A DNA stretch of 64,000 bases. Origin: Echinicola marina. GTDB lineage: Bacteria; Bacteroidota; Bacteroidia; Cytophagales; Cyclobacteriaceae. Of the stretch, positions 9,653 through 18,368 are shown one piece after another. Within the stretch, counting starts at the first letter, position 1, and each line of letters starts with the position of its first letter. The position numbers and the translations under genes are program-made. Location: the NCBI RefSeq assembly GCF_020463795.1, contig NZ_CP080025.1:5019501-5083500 (forward strand). The letters are read 5' to 3'. Under the pieces are notes generated by a model, which was not told where the DNA came from, made no database searches, and worked only from the letters and a program-made list of their open reading frames with translations.

Positions 9653-9682
9653 AAAGGCTAGCCGAGAAATCGACTAGCCTTT
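9653..9682. terminator. Hairpin in the transposase leader
   Basis: 9-bp stem AAAGGCTAG / CTAGCCTTT (9653-9661 with 9674-9682) between the right terminal repeat and the transposase start. It probably limits transposase expression from outside transcripts such as the adjacent susCD operon (inference from position). Confidence 0.55.
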
Positions 9683-9694
9683 TAAACTATCTAC

Positions 9695-9709
9695 TTTTGA
9701 GACAGCCTC
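9695..9709. repeat. IS right terminal inverted repeat
   Basis: TTTTGAGACAGCCTC, exact complement of the left end. Confidence 0.93.
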
Positions 9710-9760
9710 CTAAATTGTTCCCAAACAATTTTAACTCAATTTTTCAGGAAGTAAACACCC

Positions 9761-11344
9761 TTAGTTTACATCCCAGAACAACTTGTTGGTCAACTTGTCC
9801 TTACTCTGTACTTTGGCATAATTTTCTGTATTATACGTCTGCTCAGACCCTGGATACATCCAACGGTCCGGAGGAGTACTTTGCTGGTTAGAGTTATCTA
9901 CCCAGAAATCAAGATCCAATTTCTTAAGTCTTCTGATTTCTGTCCAGTTTTCATTAGGCTGCACTACATTATAGTGTAACCACTTCTGCTCTGCAATCAA
10001 GGTCAACTTATCATCCATTGTAGAGGCAGCATCCCAAGAAACGGACTCCATTGCCAGATAAGCGTTGATCGATTCTTCTGTAGGTACTACAGGATCTGTA
10101 GCAATAGTATTATTAGATATACTTCTTAAATACTCATAGAAGCCAACCGACTGCTTGATAGCCGCTTCATAGTGTGTTTTTGCCATCGCTTCCTGACCTT
10201 CCTTTAAGTAATATTCTGCTGCTATTAAATTCACTTCAGAAGCAGTCATGATTACTCCAGGGAAATATTGGTTTCTACTTAAGGTAGAGCGGTTATAGAT
10301 AGACAGGGTCAAAGATTCTATCAAAGCATTTTGCGCAGAAGCATCCAATAATGGGTCAAGACCTAAATACTGCCCATTTGCCTTTTCTCCAGTCTCAAAC
10401 AAGTAAGTCAACCTTGGATCTTCATTATTTACCATATGATCCAAAATTGCTTTACCAGCAATATTGCCATCCCAACTTTCCAATCCATCTCTGAATTGAT
10501 TTACCCCCATTAAGGTTCCTAAAGTATGGATCTTAAACAGGATATTGCTATCATTATCCGTCACTACTGGGTAGTCAGCTGGACTGGATAGAATCTTCTC
10601 AATCTCCGTTTCTGCTCTTTCACTAAATGTACTGTTTCCACTCACCCTTGTCAGCATTCTTAATCTCAAAGAGTTGATATATTTTACCCAAAGATTGATA
10701 TTGCCACGGTTAACCAAATCTTGCGTCCTAAAAACTTCTTTAGTCGCATTGCTCAATTGTAAATCAGGCAATTCGTCAGCAAAAACAGCTAAATCATCCA
10801 ACATCTTGGTATAGATATCCTCAGCATTATCATATGCAGGATACGAATTTGGATAATCGCCCTCATTGGTGCTCAGCATAGCAGCCTCACTCCAAGGGAT
10901 ATCACCATAGAGATCCACCATTTTCTGTGTGCGGTCATAAAAATAAGCCGCGGCTGTAATCATAAATACGCGGTTATTCTCCTTTTCCAAGTCCGACAAA
11001 CCCGCATATACTTTCTGTAATTCGCGGTATTGGGCCATAAAATTATAATAAGCATCCCAACGCTCACTTACAGCTGCAGAACCCGGCACATATTGATTTT
11101 CCACATTTACCCAGCCCGTAACCTGGCTATAACGGTTGGATGTAATCCTATTGACCACAAAATAATCTCCATAACCGGGCAATACATATAGTCTGTTGGA
11201 ATGAATCATTCCAGTAAACTGTTTTCCAACGGTAGTTTCGGCAAGTTTGGAAGGATCTGTATAATTATCTTCAAAATCCGAGATAGAACAGCTTGCCATG
11301 CTACCTATCAGAAGTGTTCCTATTAATAGTCGATTGATATTCAT
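9761..11344 (-). CDS. SusD/RagB-family nutrient-binding outer-membrane lipoprotein
   Basis: 527 aa. A lipoprotein signal peptide with lipobox GSMASC puts the acylated Cys at residue 19. The body fits the SusD-like_2 group: FEDNYTDPSKL near the mature N terminus, the helical TPR-like scaffold with YGDIPWSEA and YPAYDNAEDIYTKML, and LIAAEYYLKEGQEAMAKTHYEAAI near residue 370. It caps the partner SusC barrel at the cell surface and captures the ligand. It follows susC by 31 bp in one operon. The substrate cannot be read from sequence; SusD-like_2 members also occur in non-glycan loci, and no glycoside hydrolase is present here. The IS lies 52 bp after its stop. Confidence 0.93.
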   Translation of the reverse strand: MNINRLLIGTLLIGSMASCSISDFEDNYTDPSKLAETTVGKQFTGMIHSNRLYVLPGYGDYFVVNRITSNRYSQVTGWVNVENQYVPGSAAVSERWDAYYNFMAQYRELQKVYAGLSDLEKENNRVFMITAAAYFYDRTQKMVDLYGDIPWSEAAMLSTNEGDYPNSYPAYDNAEDIYTKMLDDLAVFADELPDLQLSNATKEVFRTQDLVNRGNINLWVKYINSLRLRMLTRVSGNSTFSERAETEIEKILSSPADYPVVTDNDSNILFKIHTLGTLMGVNQFRDGLESWDGNIAGKAILDHMVNNEDPRLTYLFETGEKANGQYLGLDPLLDASAQNALIESLTLSIYNRSTLSRNQYFPGVIMTASEVNLIAAEYYLKEGQEAMAKTHYEAAIKQSVGFYEYLRSISNNTIATDPVVPTEESINAYLAMESVSWDAASTMDDKLTLIAEQKWLHYNVVQPNENWTEIRRLKKLDLDFWVDNSNQQSTPPDRWMYPGSEQTYNTENYAKVQSKDKLTNKLFWDVN

Positions 11345-11375
11345 GTCTTAAATATGAGTTGTTCTTAAATAACTT

Positions 11376-14300
11376 TTAGAATTTAGCCCTTAACATTACA
11401 CCAAATGTCCTAGTAGCAGGGTTAGTTCCTGCACTGGTCAATGTCTGCGTCCATCTAGACCCCCCAGTCATTACCTCTGGATCCAAGTCCTTGATACTTC
11501 TGTATAGGAAGAATAAGTTTCTACCAAAGACAGAAATATTTACATTGGACGCTCCGATTTTTTCAGTAATATGATTCGGAACAGTATAACCCAAAGACAA
11601 TTCCCTCATTTTAGCATAGTTATTATCTTTTACATACAATTCATATCTTGACTGGCTATATTGAGGACCACCCCAGTTATAGGTTTGATTATAATAATAT
11701 GCTTGAGATATCACATTGGTATTGGCTTCCCCATCTGCTGTAACACCATCCATCAACATACCATCATGATAAACAGTCTCTCCATTAGGTCCTTGAACTG
11801 TGGAATGAGGAACCTGAATTCCAGTAGTCTTGATCACCTCTCCCTCATCATTATATGTTATTTCCTGATAGTAGGCCAAACCTCCTCTTTCTTCATTCAT
11901 ATAGTTCAAGCTTTCCTCAGTCAAACCTCGGCTGATCATCCAGTTGATACCAGTGGGCATTACACTACCACCAATTTGGAAGTCGATTACTGCTGACAAA
12001 TTGAAGTTTTTATACCTGAAGTCATTGATAAAACCACCTACTGCATCAGGCATCGCGTTTCCAGTCTTGATCCAGTTTTCACTGTCAATTTTATAAAGTC
12101 CATTTGGTTGAACAATTTTATTACCATCAGCATCAGTGGCTATAGGTCTAGTATAAAAATCACCCATTGGCTGACCTACTACCGAACGAAGCTGAGCAGC
12201 ATTGCCATCATAATCTGCGTGCAACAATTCCGTAGCACCATTGGCCAATTTCTCTACCTTATTGACGTTTCTCGCCACATTCAAGATCGCATTCCAGCCA
12301 AAGTCCGCACTTTCCATGATGGCACCATTCAATGATACTTCTACACCTTGGTTTCTCAAGGTACCGATATTCGTCAATATTGACTTGGCACCTGAAGATG
12401 AAGGTAAGGTCAAAGGCAGGATTTGGTCACGGATCTGTGCATTATAATAAGAGATATCTAATCCAAAACGGTTATTGAAGAACCTTGTATCCAAGCCAAA
12501 TTCAAATTCGTGCTTTTGCTCTGGTCTGATCTCATCATTACCAAAAGCCGAAGGCATGAAGGTATAAAGCACATTAGAACCACCTGGTTGCTGCTCCCCT
12601 AAAGAGTTTTGTGTGTAGGCAATATTCGCCTTGTAGATATCAGGATAATTACCCACGATCCCCCAAGAACCTCTTAACTTAGAGAAAGTAATGAATTCTG
12701 GTAAAACAATGGCATCCGAAATAGCAAAACTGGAATTGACAGATGGATACACAAAAGTATTATTATTGGGGTTCATGGTAGAAATTCTATCTCTACGGAT
12801 AGTACCTTCCACAAACCACACACCTTTATAATCCAAATTCACAGTACCCAAAGCCGCATCAATGACCCTATGTGTCCTAACAGAGCTATTGTTAGGGATA
12901 TTGGCTGAAGCTACCACATCAAAAAGGTTTTCGGTGGTCAAACCACCAGCAGTACTTCTAGCAATGCTACTCATGCTTTCCTTTCTTGCTGTATATCCCG
13001 CCATTGCGCGCAAAGTAACTTCATCAGTCAACTTTTTACGGTAATTCAACATCACATCTCCATACAGAATGCTGTAAAGTTCTGTTTCCATGCCAAAATA
13101 ACCTGAAGGACCAAAATCCAACGGTCTTTCAGTAGCTCTCGCATCCTCAGAATAACGGTTAGTAAAATCGGTAGAAATACGGGCTCTTAAATTCAAGTCT
13201 TCTGTAATATCAATATGGTTGGTCAAACTACCAATCACACGATTACTCAATTCTGAATATTGGTATTTATTCACTCTCCAAACATAATCGGCAATGTCTG
13301 ACAAAAATCCATTACCAGATATATTTTCGTCTGGTGTCAAACTCTGACCTGTACCTGTAACAAAGCGATAGCCCAAGCTGGTCTGATACCTATCAAGATA
13401 CCATGCACCATTGTCAAAACGCGTCATCATTCCAGTAAAGTTGTTGATCATTCGGTCAACTGAATAAGGACGGTTTTTGGTGTTTTGATTGATATAGTTA
13501 ATCATCAAATCCGTCTTAACCCTTTTACTCACCTGATAAGATGAATTAAGGTTAACAATGTTCTTACTGTTTTTGGAATTCAAACTCAAGGCCTCATTGT
13601 CCTGACGGGTCAATGAAAGACGGAAACTTCCCTTATCATTGGCATTGGAAATCGCCACGTTTACCTGAGAACTCACTGGATTATTAAATAAGGCTGCGTA
13701 ATTATCCTCTTGAGCCACATAAGGCCTAGATACACCGTCCCATGCCAACATTGGCTCGCCATCGAATTCTGGTCCAAAATTGTTCGTAGTATTGGGTACA
13801 GTCCTAACACCATCTTCCGTATAGTTGAACCCATCTGCCGACTGACCATAATCATAAACGTGAGCTGGTGCGCCCGGTCCACGTACATTTTGATACCTTG
13901 GCAAATAGGCAATCTTGTCCACGGTATAATTGGCATTGAAGTCCACACTCATGCCATTTTTTCCGGCCGTACCTTTTTTGGTAGTGATCAAAACCACACC
14001 ATTTACCGCTTCAGAACCATAAAGCGCAGCAGCAGATGCACCTTTTAGAATAGAAATATTATCAATATCTGCAGGGTTAATATCCAAAAGTCCGTTCCCT
14101 CTTAGTCTTTGGTCTTGTGAGTAAGAGTTATTGGTTACTTCTTCGTTTCGGATAGGCACGCCATCCAATACGATCAAAGGTTGGTTTTTACCAGTAATGG
14201 AGTTAATCCCACGTACTTGAATATTAACCGCTGAAGTGGCACCACCGGCACCGGTTTGAATCCTTACACCAGGTGCTTTACCATATAAAGCTGAAGCTAC

Positions 14301-14816
14301 GTTAGGCGTACCCACTTTCACCAATTCATCGGATTTAACCGTGGTAGTTGCATAACCTAGAGCCTTTTGCTCCTTGGCCATACCAAAAGCAGTTACTACA
14401 TATTCGTCAAGCGCAGCAGCTTCTTCTTCCAAAACAATGTCGAATTCTGTCTGATTGCCAACTGAAATCGTTTGCGAAGTAAAACCAAGAAAAGAGATAA
14501 CCAAAGTAGAATTGGCAGGTACATCTAAAGTAAACTTACCGTCCAAATCAGTAATGGTACCAACGCTTTTTCCTTGGATGGTAACAGCGGCGCCAGGCAA
14601 TGGTTCTCCATTACTGTCCTTTACGGTTCCTTTAATAGTGATATCAGCTTTGTTGATACTGATAACATCATTAAAAACGGGAGCATTTTCTAATACATTT
14701 GCCGAAGCATGTCCAGAAAACACCAGACCTACCAGCATACTCTGGGCTAGTAAGACCTTACTTTTCCTCGTGAAAGGCAAATTGGGTTTAGTTTTTCGGG
14801 TAATTAGTTTTTTCAT
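11376..14816 (-). CDS. SusC/RagA-family TonB-linked outer-membrane transporter
   Basis: 1146 aa. A long N-terminal signal region (about 1-40) precedes a carboxypeptidase-regulatory-like domain (about 58-135; IKGTVKDSNGEPLPGA, GTITDLDGKFTLDVP). The plug (about 140-280) carries ALYGKAPGVRIQ, SSQ-like NIQVRGINSI and GAAALYGSEAVNGVVLITTKKG, and a 22-strand TonB-dependent barrel ends in aromatic-basic residues (RTFGVMLRAKF). It imports a ligand delivered by the SusD partner using TonB energy. It is first in the susCD operon with a leader of roughly 230 nt and lies divergent from a LacI-type regulator. Length and domains are normal for the family. Confidence 0.95.
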   Translation of the reverse strand: MKKLITRKTKPNLPFTRKSKVLLAQSMLVGLVFSGHASANVLENAPVFNDVISINKADITIKGTVKDSNGEPLPGAAVTIQGKSVGTITDLDGKFTLDVPANSTLVISFLGFTSQTISVGNQTEFDIVLEEEAAALDEYVVTAFGMAKEQKALGYATTTVKSDELVKVGTPNVASALYGKAPGVRIQTGAGGATSAVNIQVRGINSITGKNQPLIVLDGVPIRNEEVTNNSYSQDQRLRGNGLLDINPADIDNISILKGASAAALYGSEAVNGVVLITTKKGTAGKNGMSVDFNANYTVDKIAYLPRYQNVRGPGAPAHVYDYGQSADGFNYTEDGVRTVPNTTNNFGPEFDGEPMLAWDGVSRPYVAQEDNYAALFNNPVSSQVNVAISNANDKGSFRLSLTRQDNEALSLNSKNSKNIVNLNSSYQVSKRVKTDLMINYINQNTKNRPYSVDRMINNFTGMMTRFDNGAWYLDRYQTSLGYRFVTGTGQSLTPDENISGNGFLSDIADYVWRVNKYQYSELSNRVIGSLTNHIDITEDLNLRARISTDFTNRYSEDARATERPLDFGPSGYFGMETELYSILYGDVMLNYRKKLTDEVTLRAMAGYTARKESMSSIARSTAGGLTTENLFDVVASANIPNNSSVRTHRVIDAALGTVNLDYKGVWFVEGTIRRDRISTMNPNNNTFVYPSVNSSFAISDAIVLPEFITFSKLRGSWGIVGNYPDIYKANIAYTQNSLGEQQPGGSNVLYTFMPSAFGNDEIRPEQKHEFEFGLDTRFFNNRFGLDISYYNAQIRDQILPLTLPSSSGAKSILTNIGTLRNQGVEVSLNGAIMESADFGWNAILNVARNVNKVEKLANGATELLHADYDGNAAQLRSVVGQPMGDFYTRPIATDADGNKIVQPNGLYKIDSENWIKTGNAMPDAVGGFINDFRYKNFNLSAVIDFQIGGSVMPTGINWMISRGLTEESLNYMNEERGGLAYYQEITYNDEGEVIKTTGIQVPHSTVQGPNGETVYHDGMLMDGVTADGEANTNVISQAYYYNQTYNWGGPQYSQSRYELYVKDNNYAKMRELSLGYTVPNHITEKIGASNVNISVFGRNLFFLYRSIKDLDPEVMTGGSRWTQTLTSAGTNPATRTFGVMLRAKF

Positions 14817-15386
14817 ATTTAATTGTTTAGATCAAAGAGTTGTCCATTGAGATAATTTCAAATACGCATCAATTAATTTTTAATACCATTCTCTATAGCA
14901 CGCCATAAAGACTTCAAACCTGGAATAAACCAGTAACCGGAAACACAAAACCATTGTCCTTTCAAGTTTTTTAGATTAACAAAATCCTAAACTAATTACC
15001 TGATTAAAAACAATAATTTAACATTTCATATAGCACTTATTAAAATATTTTAACACCACCAAAGTAGAAAGATATTTCATTGATTCAAAAATAATTTTCA
15101 AAATGTTTGCGCACACACTATAATTGTTTGCGCACACATAAAAACAAAATAAAAGTCAAGTTTATGTGAAAAGGGCATTATTTTAAGATTTATTAACTTT
15201 TATTCATTTTTATTCCCTGCCTGTTAATTTTTTGCTTGCCTTTAAAAATTAAAATTGACAATTTGACAATTCAGCAGTTTCACAAAATCTAATACCTTTC
15301 AGTATTGTATAGTGACGGATTAAAAAAAGTCCTTAAATTCATTAAAATGTATTTCACCCTAAATCCAAATTCACCGAAAATCAAGA
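14817..15386. promoter_or_regulatory. Divergent control region susC / lacI-type gene
   Basis: 570 bp, very AT-rich. On the minus strand, candidate susC promoter elements are TTTG at 15089-15086 and, 19 bp further, TACTTTG at 15066-15060 (one base short of TAnnTTTG). An alternative exact TAnnTTTG (TATTTTTG) is at 15093-15086. The paired palindromes at 15104-15138 lie just upstream of both. No promoter for the regulator is obvious. Confidence 0.5.
15104..15138. promoter_or_regulatory. Two LacI-type operator palindromes
   Basis: TGTTTGCGCACACA occurs at 15104-15117 and again, identically, at 15125-15138. The start-to-start distance is 21 bp, two DNA turns. Each is a near-palindrome around TGCGCA, the kind of central-CG site bound by LacI-family dimers, and they lie between a LacI-type gene and susC. 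Confidence 0.75.
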
Positions 15387-16460
15387 ATGGAGAAAAATAA
15401 AATAATCAGGATCAAAGATATTGCTAAATTATCGGGTGTCTCCGTTGGTACGGTAGATAGGGTAATTCATAAAAGAGGCAAGGTATCGGATGAAGCCCGT
15501 AAAAAGGTGGAGAAAATCTTGAAAGAAATCGACTACACCCCAAACCTTCTCGCCAAGACCTTAGGCTCAAATAAGACCAATAAAATAGCAATACTGGTTC
15601 CTCATCCTGAGGAAGATCCTTATTGGAAACTCTCCTTGGACAACCTTGATGCTGCCAAAAAAGAATGGCAACCCTACCAAATGCAAATAGAAACGTATTT
15701 CTTCAAATTAAATGATGAGCAATCATTTAAAAAGGCTGCCAAAAATGTACTGAAGAATAAACCGGACGCCATCATTAGTGCCCCTATTTTCCTTAATGTG
15801 GCCTTGGATTTTTTTAATGAAATAGAAGACCTTGGAATTCCCTATGTACATTTTAACACCATGATCAATGGCGTTTCTCCTCTTGCCTTTATTGGACAAG
15901 ACCTATATCAAAGTGGACAATTGGCTGGTTCTTTGATAGCCCTGTCTACACCATCACCTTCAGGAACTGTAGCCATCCTGCACATTAGTGAAAAAGTCCA
16001 GCACTCTGTTCACTTTATTGAAAAAGAAAGGGGATTTAGGGATTATTTCAAGGAGCATCAATTCAATAAAATGGAGGTGGTATCTATAATTATTGAGGGT
16101 GATGATATGAAATCTTTTGAATCCAAACTAGTAGAGGCCATTAAATCCAATGATATCAAGGGATTGTTTATCCCTACTTCCTCGGGAGCCAAACTAACCG
16201 CTAATATTATTAGTAAATACAAGCTTCCTAATATTTGTATAGTAGGATATGATTTATTGAAGGAGAATATAGAATTATTAAAATCAGGTCAGATTAATTT
16301 TCTGATCAACCAAAACCCAAACAAACAAGTCAATAGGGGGATTTACCACCTTGCCAATCATCTATTATTCAAAAAAGAACCGCCAAATTTAGAACTCTTT
16401 CCCCTAGAAATAATCACCAAACATAACCTCGACTCTTATATCAAATCCAATCTCCATTAA
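15387..16460 (+). CDS. LacI-family transcriptional regulator
   Basis: 357 aa. N-terminal LacI helix-turn-helix and hinge (residues 7-60): IRIKDIAKLSGVSVGTVDRV, then VSDEARKKVEKIL and YTPNLLAKTL. The rest (about 65-350) is a periplasmic-binding-protein-like sensor domain (IAILVPHPEEDPYWK, IISAPIF, FIGQDLYQSGQLAG, ICIVGYDLL), of the sugar-binding type. It is divergent from susC and probably senses a ligand related to the SusCD substrate. The candidate operators lie upstream of the candidate susC -33 element, so it could activate or repress; the sequence does not decide. Confidence 0.93.
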   Translation: MEKNKIIRIKDIAKLSGVSVGTVDRVIHKRGKVSDEARKKVEKILKEIDYTPNLLAKTLGSNKTNKIAILVPHPEEDPYWKLSLDNLDAAKKEWQPYQMQIETYFFKLNDEQSFKKAAKNVLKNKPDAIISAPIFLNVALDFFNEIEDLGIPYVHFNTMINGVSPLAFIGQDLYQSGQLAGSLIALSTPSPSGTVAILHISEKVQHSVHFIEKERGFRDYFKEHQFNKMEVVSIIIEGDDMKSFESKLVEAIKSNDIKGLFIPTSSGAKLTANIISKYKLPNICIVGYDLLKENIELLKSGQINFLINQNPNKQVNRGIYHLANHLLFKKEPPNLELFPLEIITKHNLDSYIKSNLH

Positions 16461-16463
16461 GCC

Positions 16464-17372
16464 TTACCATGATTTAGAATTTTCTTTAAGTTGGAATGAC
16501 CTGGAAATATTAAAGCCAAAGTGGATGTCTCCATCCCAAAAATTCCCTGTAGTACCTGGTAGAAACCCCGTTTCTGTCATCGATTGGGCATTGGTCAGCT
16601 GAAGCTGAAAAACATGACCTCCAGTTTCAATATCAAAACCAATGGCAAAAACATTATACGAGTCATTATCCTTATTGGGATTGATGCGGTAATAGTACTC
16701 CAAATTCAAAGAGGTCCGCTTAGTGAGCTTAAAGCTGCCTCCTGCCCCTAAGGCAATAAGGTCATTTTTGTCCTCCCTGCTCGGCACTAAATTTTGATGG
16801 ACATAGCTCGGCATCAACTGCAGAGAAACATGTTCCGAAAACTTTCTAGCCATCAATAATTGATGGGCATAAGAAAGCCTTCTTTGAAAATTCAGAGGTA
16901 GCTCGGGCCTTTTAAAAGTATTTATAGCCATGCTGGAATACCAGGTCAAAGAAAGGGGAATACTTTTACTTCCCGATTGCTGCTGCATCAAATTATATTT
17001 TACAAAACCATCATAAACCTTTTGGAACGAATTTCTTCCAATACCCAAGGTCATACGATCAGTAAAAGCATATTCCAAACCCAGCCTAATATTGGCCTCA
17101 TCCAAACCAAAAAAATTATAAGCACCTGAATTCAACCTACCAAAGCGATGGGATATCATAAAATCAAGGTTTCCCGCACCCCTGGTCATGATACTATGAC
17201 CATTGATCAACCGTGTTCCTTTAAATGTTCCCAAAGCAACATCTTTCATAGGTGGGGCTTCTTGCTTTAACTGCTCTAACAAACTGTCCTGTGCCATTAC
17301 ATGCGTCAACTGGCCAAAAACACCAAAAAAAAATGTTCCTAACACCAAACAAACTACTTCTAAATTTTTCAT
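16464..17372 (-). CDS. DUF5777-type outer-membrane beta-barrel protein
   Basis: 302 aa with a signal peptide (about 1-28, ending HVMAQD). The body has alternating amphipathic strands with aromatic ends: GHSIMTRGAGNLDFMISHRFG, NIRLGLEYAFTDRMTLGIG, SLNLEYYYRINP and HFGFNIS. This matches my memory of the DUF5777 barrel family of Bacteroidota, whose function is not established. It overlaps the upstream YceI gene by four bases (ATGA), and the cytochrome-like lipoprotein precedes that. The set is likely one envelope unit. Confidence 0.75.
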   Translation of the reverse strand: MKNLEVVCLVLGTFFFGVFGQLTHVMAQDSLLEQLKQEAPPMKDVALGTFKGTRLINGHSIMTRGAGNLDFMISHRFGRLNSGAYNFFGLDEANIRLGLEYAFTDRMTLGIGRNSFQKVYDGFVKYNLMQQQSGSKSIPLSLTWYSSMAINTFKRPELPLNFQRRLSYAHQLLMARKFSEHVSLQLMPSYVHQNLVPSREDKNDLIALGAGGSFKLTKRTSLNLEYYYRINPNKDNDSYNVFAIGFDIETGGHVFQLQLTNAQSMTETGFLPGTTGNFWDGDIHFGFNISRSFQLKENSKSW

Positions 17373-17911
17373 CCTTCTACAAATTTAAAATAAACAGTGA
17401 CCTCCACTTCCTCTGCAATTTTCTGAAACAAAATTTTGGGAATGGCTATGTTATAATCCACCAAAACAATGGGAAAAACAGCTTTCATCATTATTGCTTC
17501 TCCTTTTTTCTCAAATGTCCCCACTTCCTCCATTTCCTGGCTTTCTCCATGGATGGACATGGTCCCCTTGACCCGTACTTCTTGTTCACCTGATTTTCCC
17601 AAGTCATAGTCCATCACCTTACCTTCAAAAGTCGCTCTTGGATATTTTTCGGACTCCATGAAGTTTTCATTAAAATGTTCTTGCATCAGTGATTTGGCAA
17701 ATCGAAAGCCCTTGATTTGAACCACAAATGCTATGGCACCATTCTCACCATTGAACACACCTATAACTTCCTCATTTTTTGCCTTGATATCCTCCAAGGG
17801 AGCGCTGGAGAAAAAGCTGACTTCTGAAGACTCCGTTCGAAATGCTTGTCCATATATTGGAGAGGCAATCAAGCATAACATCATGACGATTAAATTAGCT
17901 TTCATGACCAT
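17369..17911 (-). CDS. YceI-family periplasmic protein
   Basis: 180 aa. The signal peptide ends IYGQAF (cleavage near residue 22). The YceI lipocalin-like fold shows SEVSFFSSAPLEDIKA, FKIKGFRF-like strand, FMESEKYPRATFEGKV and KGTMSIHGESQ, with the last pattern diagnostic. YceI proteins bind isoprenoid lipids such as polyprenyl chains or ubiquinone-like molecules in the periplasm. It lies five bases after the cytochrome-like lipoprotein gene and overlaps the DUF5777 gene, so a role in lipid or quinone handling for a redox module is plausible (inference). Confidence 0.88.
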   Translation of the reverse strand: MVMKANLIVMMLCLIASPIYGQAFRTESSEVSFFSSAPLEDIKAKNEEVIGVFNGENGAIAFVVQIKGFRFAKSLMQEHFNENFMESEKYPRATFEGKVMDYDLGKSGEQEVRVKGTMSIHGESQEMEEVGTFEKKGEAIMMKAVFPIVLVDYNIAIPKILFQKIAEEVEVTVYFKFVEG

Positions 17912-17916
17912 TTTAT

Positions 17917-18294
17917 TTAATTGTTTTGGGCACCATTAGCCACCCAGCAGTATATATCATCTTTTTGAGCCTGTGTCAATGTCAGACCGGAACTTGCCTC
18001 GGGCATAAAACCACTTTCTGTATAATTCCTAATCTGATTGGCATTTTGGATAATATTAGCTGTCACCGTCAGGTCCACCCTGCCCGTTCCTGCCACATGG
18101 CATCCAGAAATAGCGCAATTATTTTCAATTATTGTGGACACCTCCCCTGACAATGTCGCCACATTATCATCACACCTATCCCCTCCATTAGGATTGTTTG
18201 GCATAAGATCCTCTTCACTTTCACTTCCACAAGCCATCACCCCTAAGAGCAGACAGCCAATCAATAAGATTTTTGAACCTTTCATAATAATCAT
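17917..18294 (-). CDS. Small cytochrome c-like lipoprotein with CX4CH motif
   Basis: 125 aa. A lipobox (LLGVMAC, Cys22) is followed by an Asp/Glu/Asn-rich linker and then a small helical domain. NNCAISGCHVAG contains Cys60-X4-Cys65-His66, one or two residues longer than the usual CXXCH heme site. Downstream, GFMPE gives a Met97 suited as distal ligand, and LTLTQAQKDDIYCWVANGA resembles the C-terminal helix of class I cytochromes. CX4CH heme attachment is known in some multiheme cytochromes c3. I infer a monoheme lipoprotein, but heme binding is not proven. It sits five bases before the YceI gene. Confidence 0.65.
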   Translation of the reverse strand: MIIMKGSKILLIGCLLLGVMACGSESEEDLMPNNPNGGDRCDDNVATLSGEVSTIIENNCAISGCHVAGTGRVDLTVTANIIQNANQIRNYTESGFMPEASSGLTLTQAQKDDIYCWVANGAQNN

Positions 18295-18327
18295 GTTTAA
18301 CTTGGTCTTTTATTTGAAGCATAAAGA

Positions 18328-18356
18328 GAGGACAGTTCTTCAGGGGAACTGTCCTC
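18328..18356 (-). terminator. Hairpin between CHRD and cytochrome-like genes
   Basis: Perfect 11-bp stem GAGGACAGTTC / GAACTGTCCTC (18328-18338 with 18346-18356). On the minus strand it is followed by TCTTTATG, a weak T-tract. It lies just after the CHRD stop and may be a terminator or partial attenuator that lowers expression of the three genes beyond it. Confidence 0.65.
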
Positions 18357-18368
18357 ACACAACATTGG

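Larger units (their letters stand above)
7892..9709 (-). mobile_element. Insertion sequence, IS1182 family
   Basis: About 1.8 kb bounded by perfect 15-bp terminal inverted repeats, GAGGCTGTCTCAAAA at 7892-7906 and its complement at 9695-9709. It contains one full-length transposase gene on the minus strand. Hairpins sit just inside both ends (7942-7975 and 9653-9682). The flanks (A-run on the left, ctaaat on the right) show no obvious target duplication. The element appears complete and possibly active. Confidence 0.92.

Noticed and set aside
7880-9720. Target site duplication around the insertion sequence
   Set aside because: Left flank is an A-run and right flank is ctaaat; no matching direct repeat was found.
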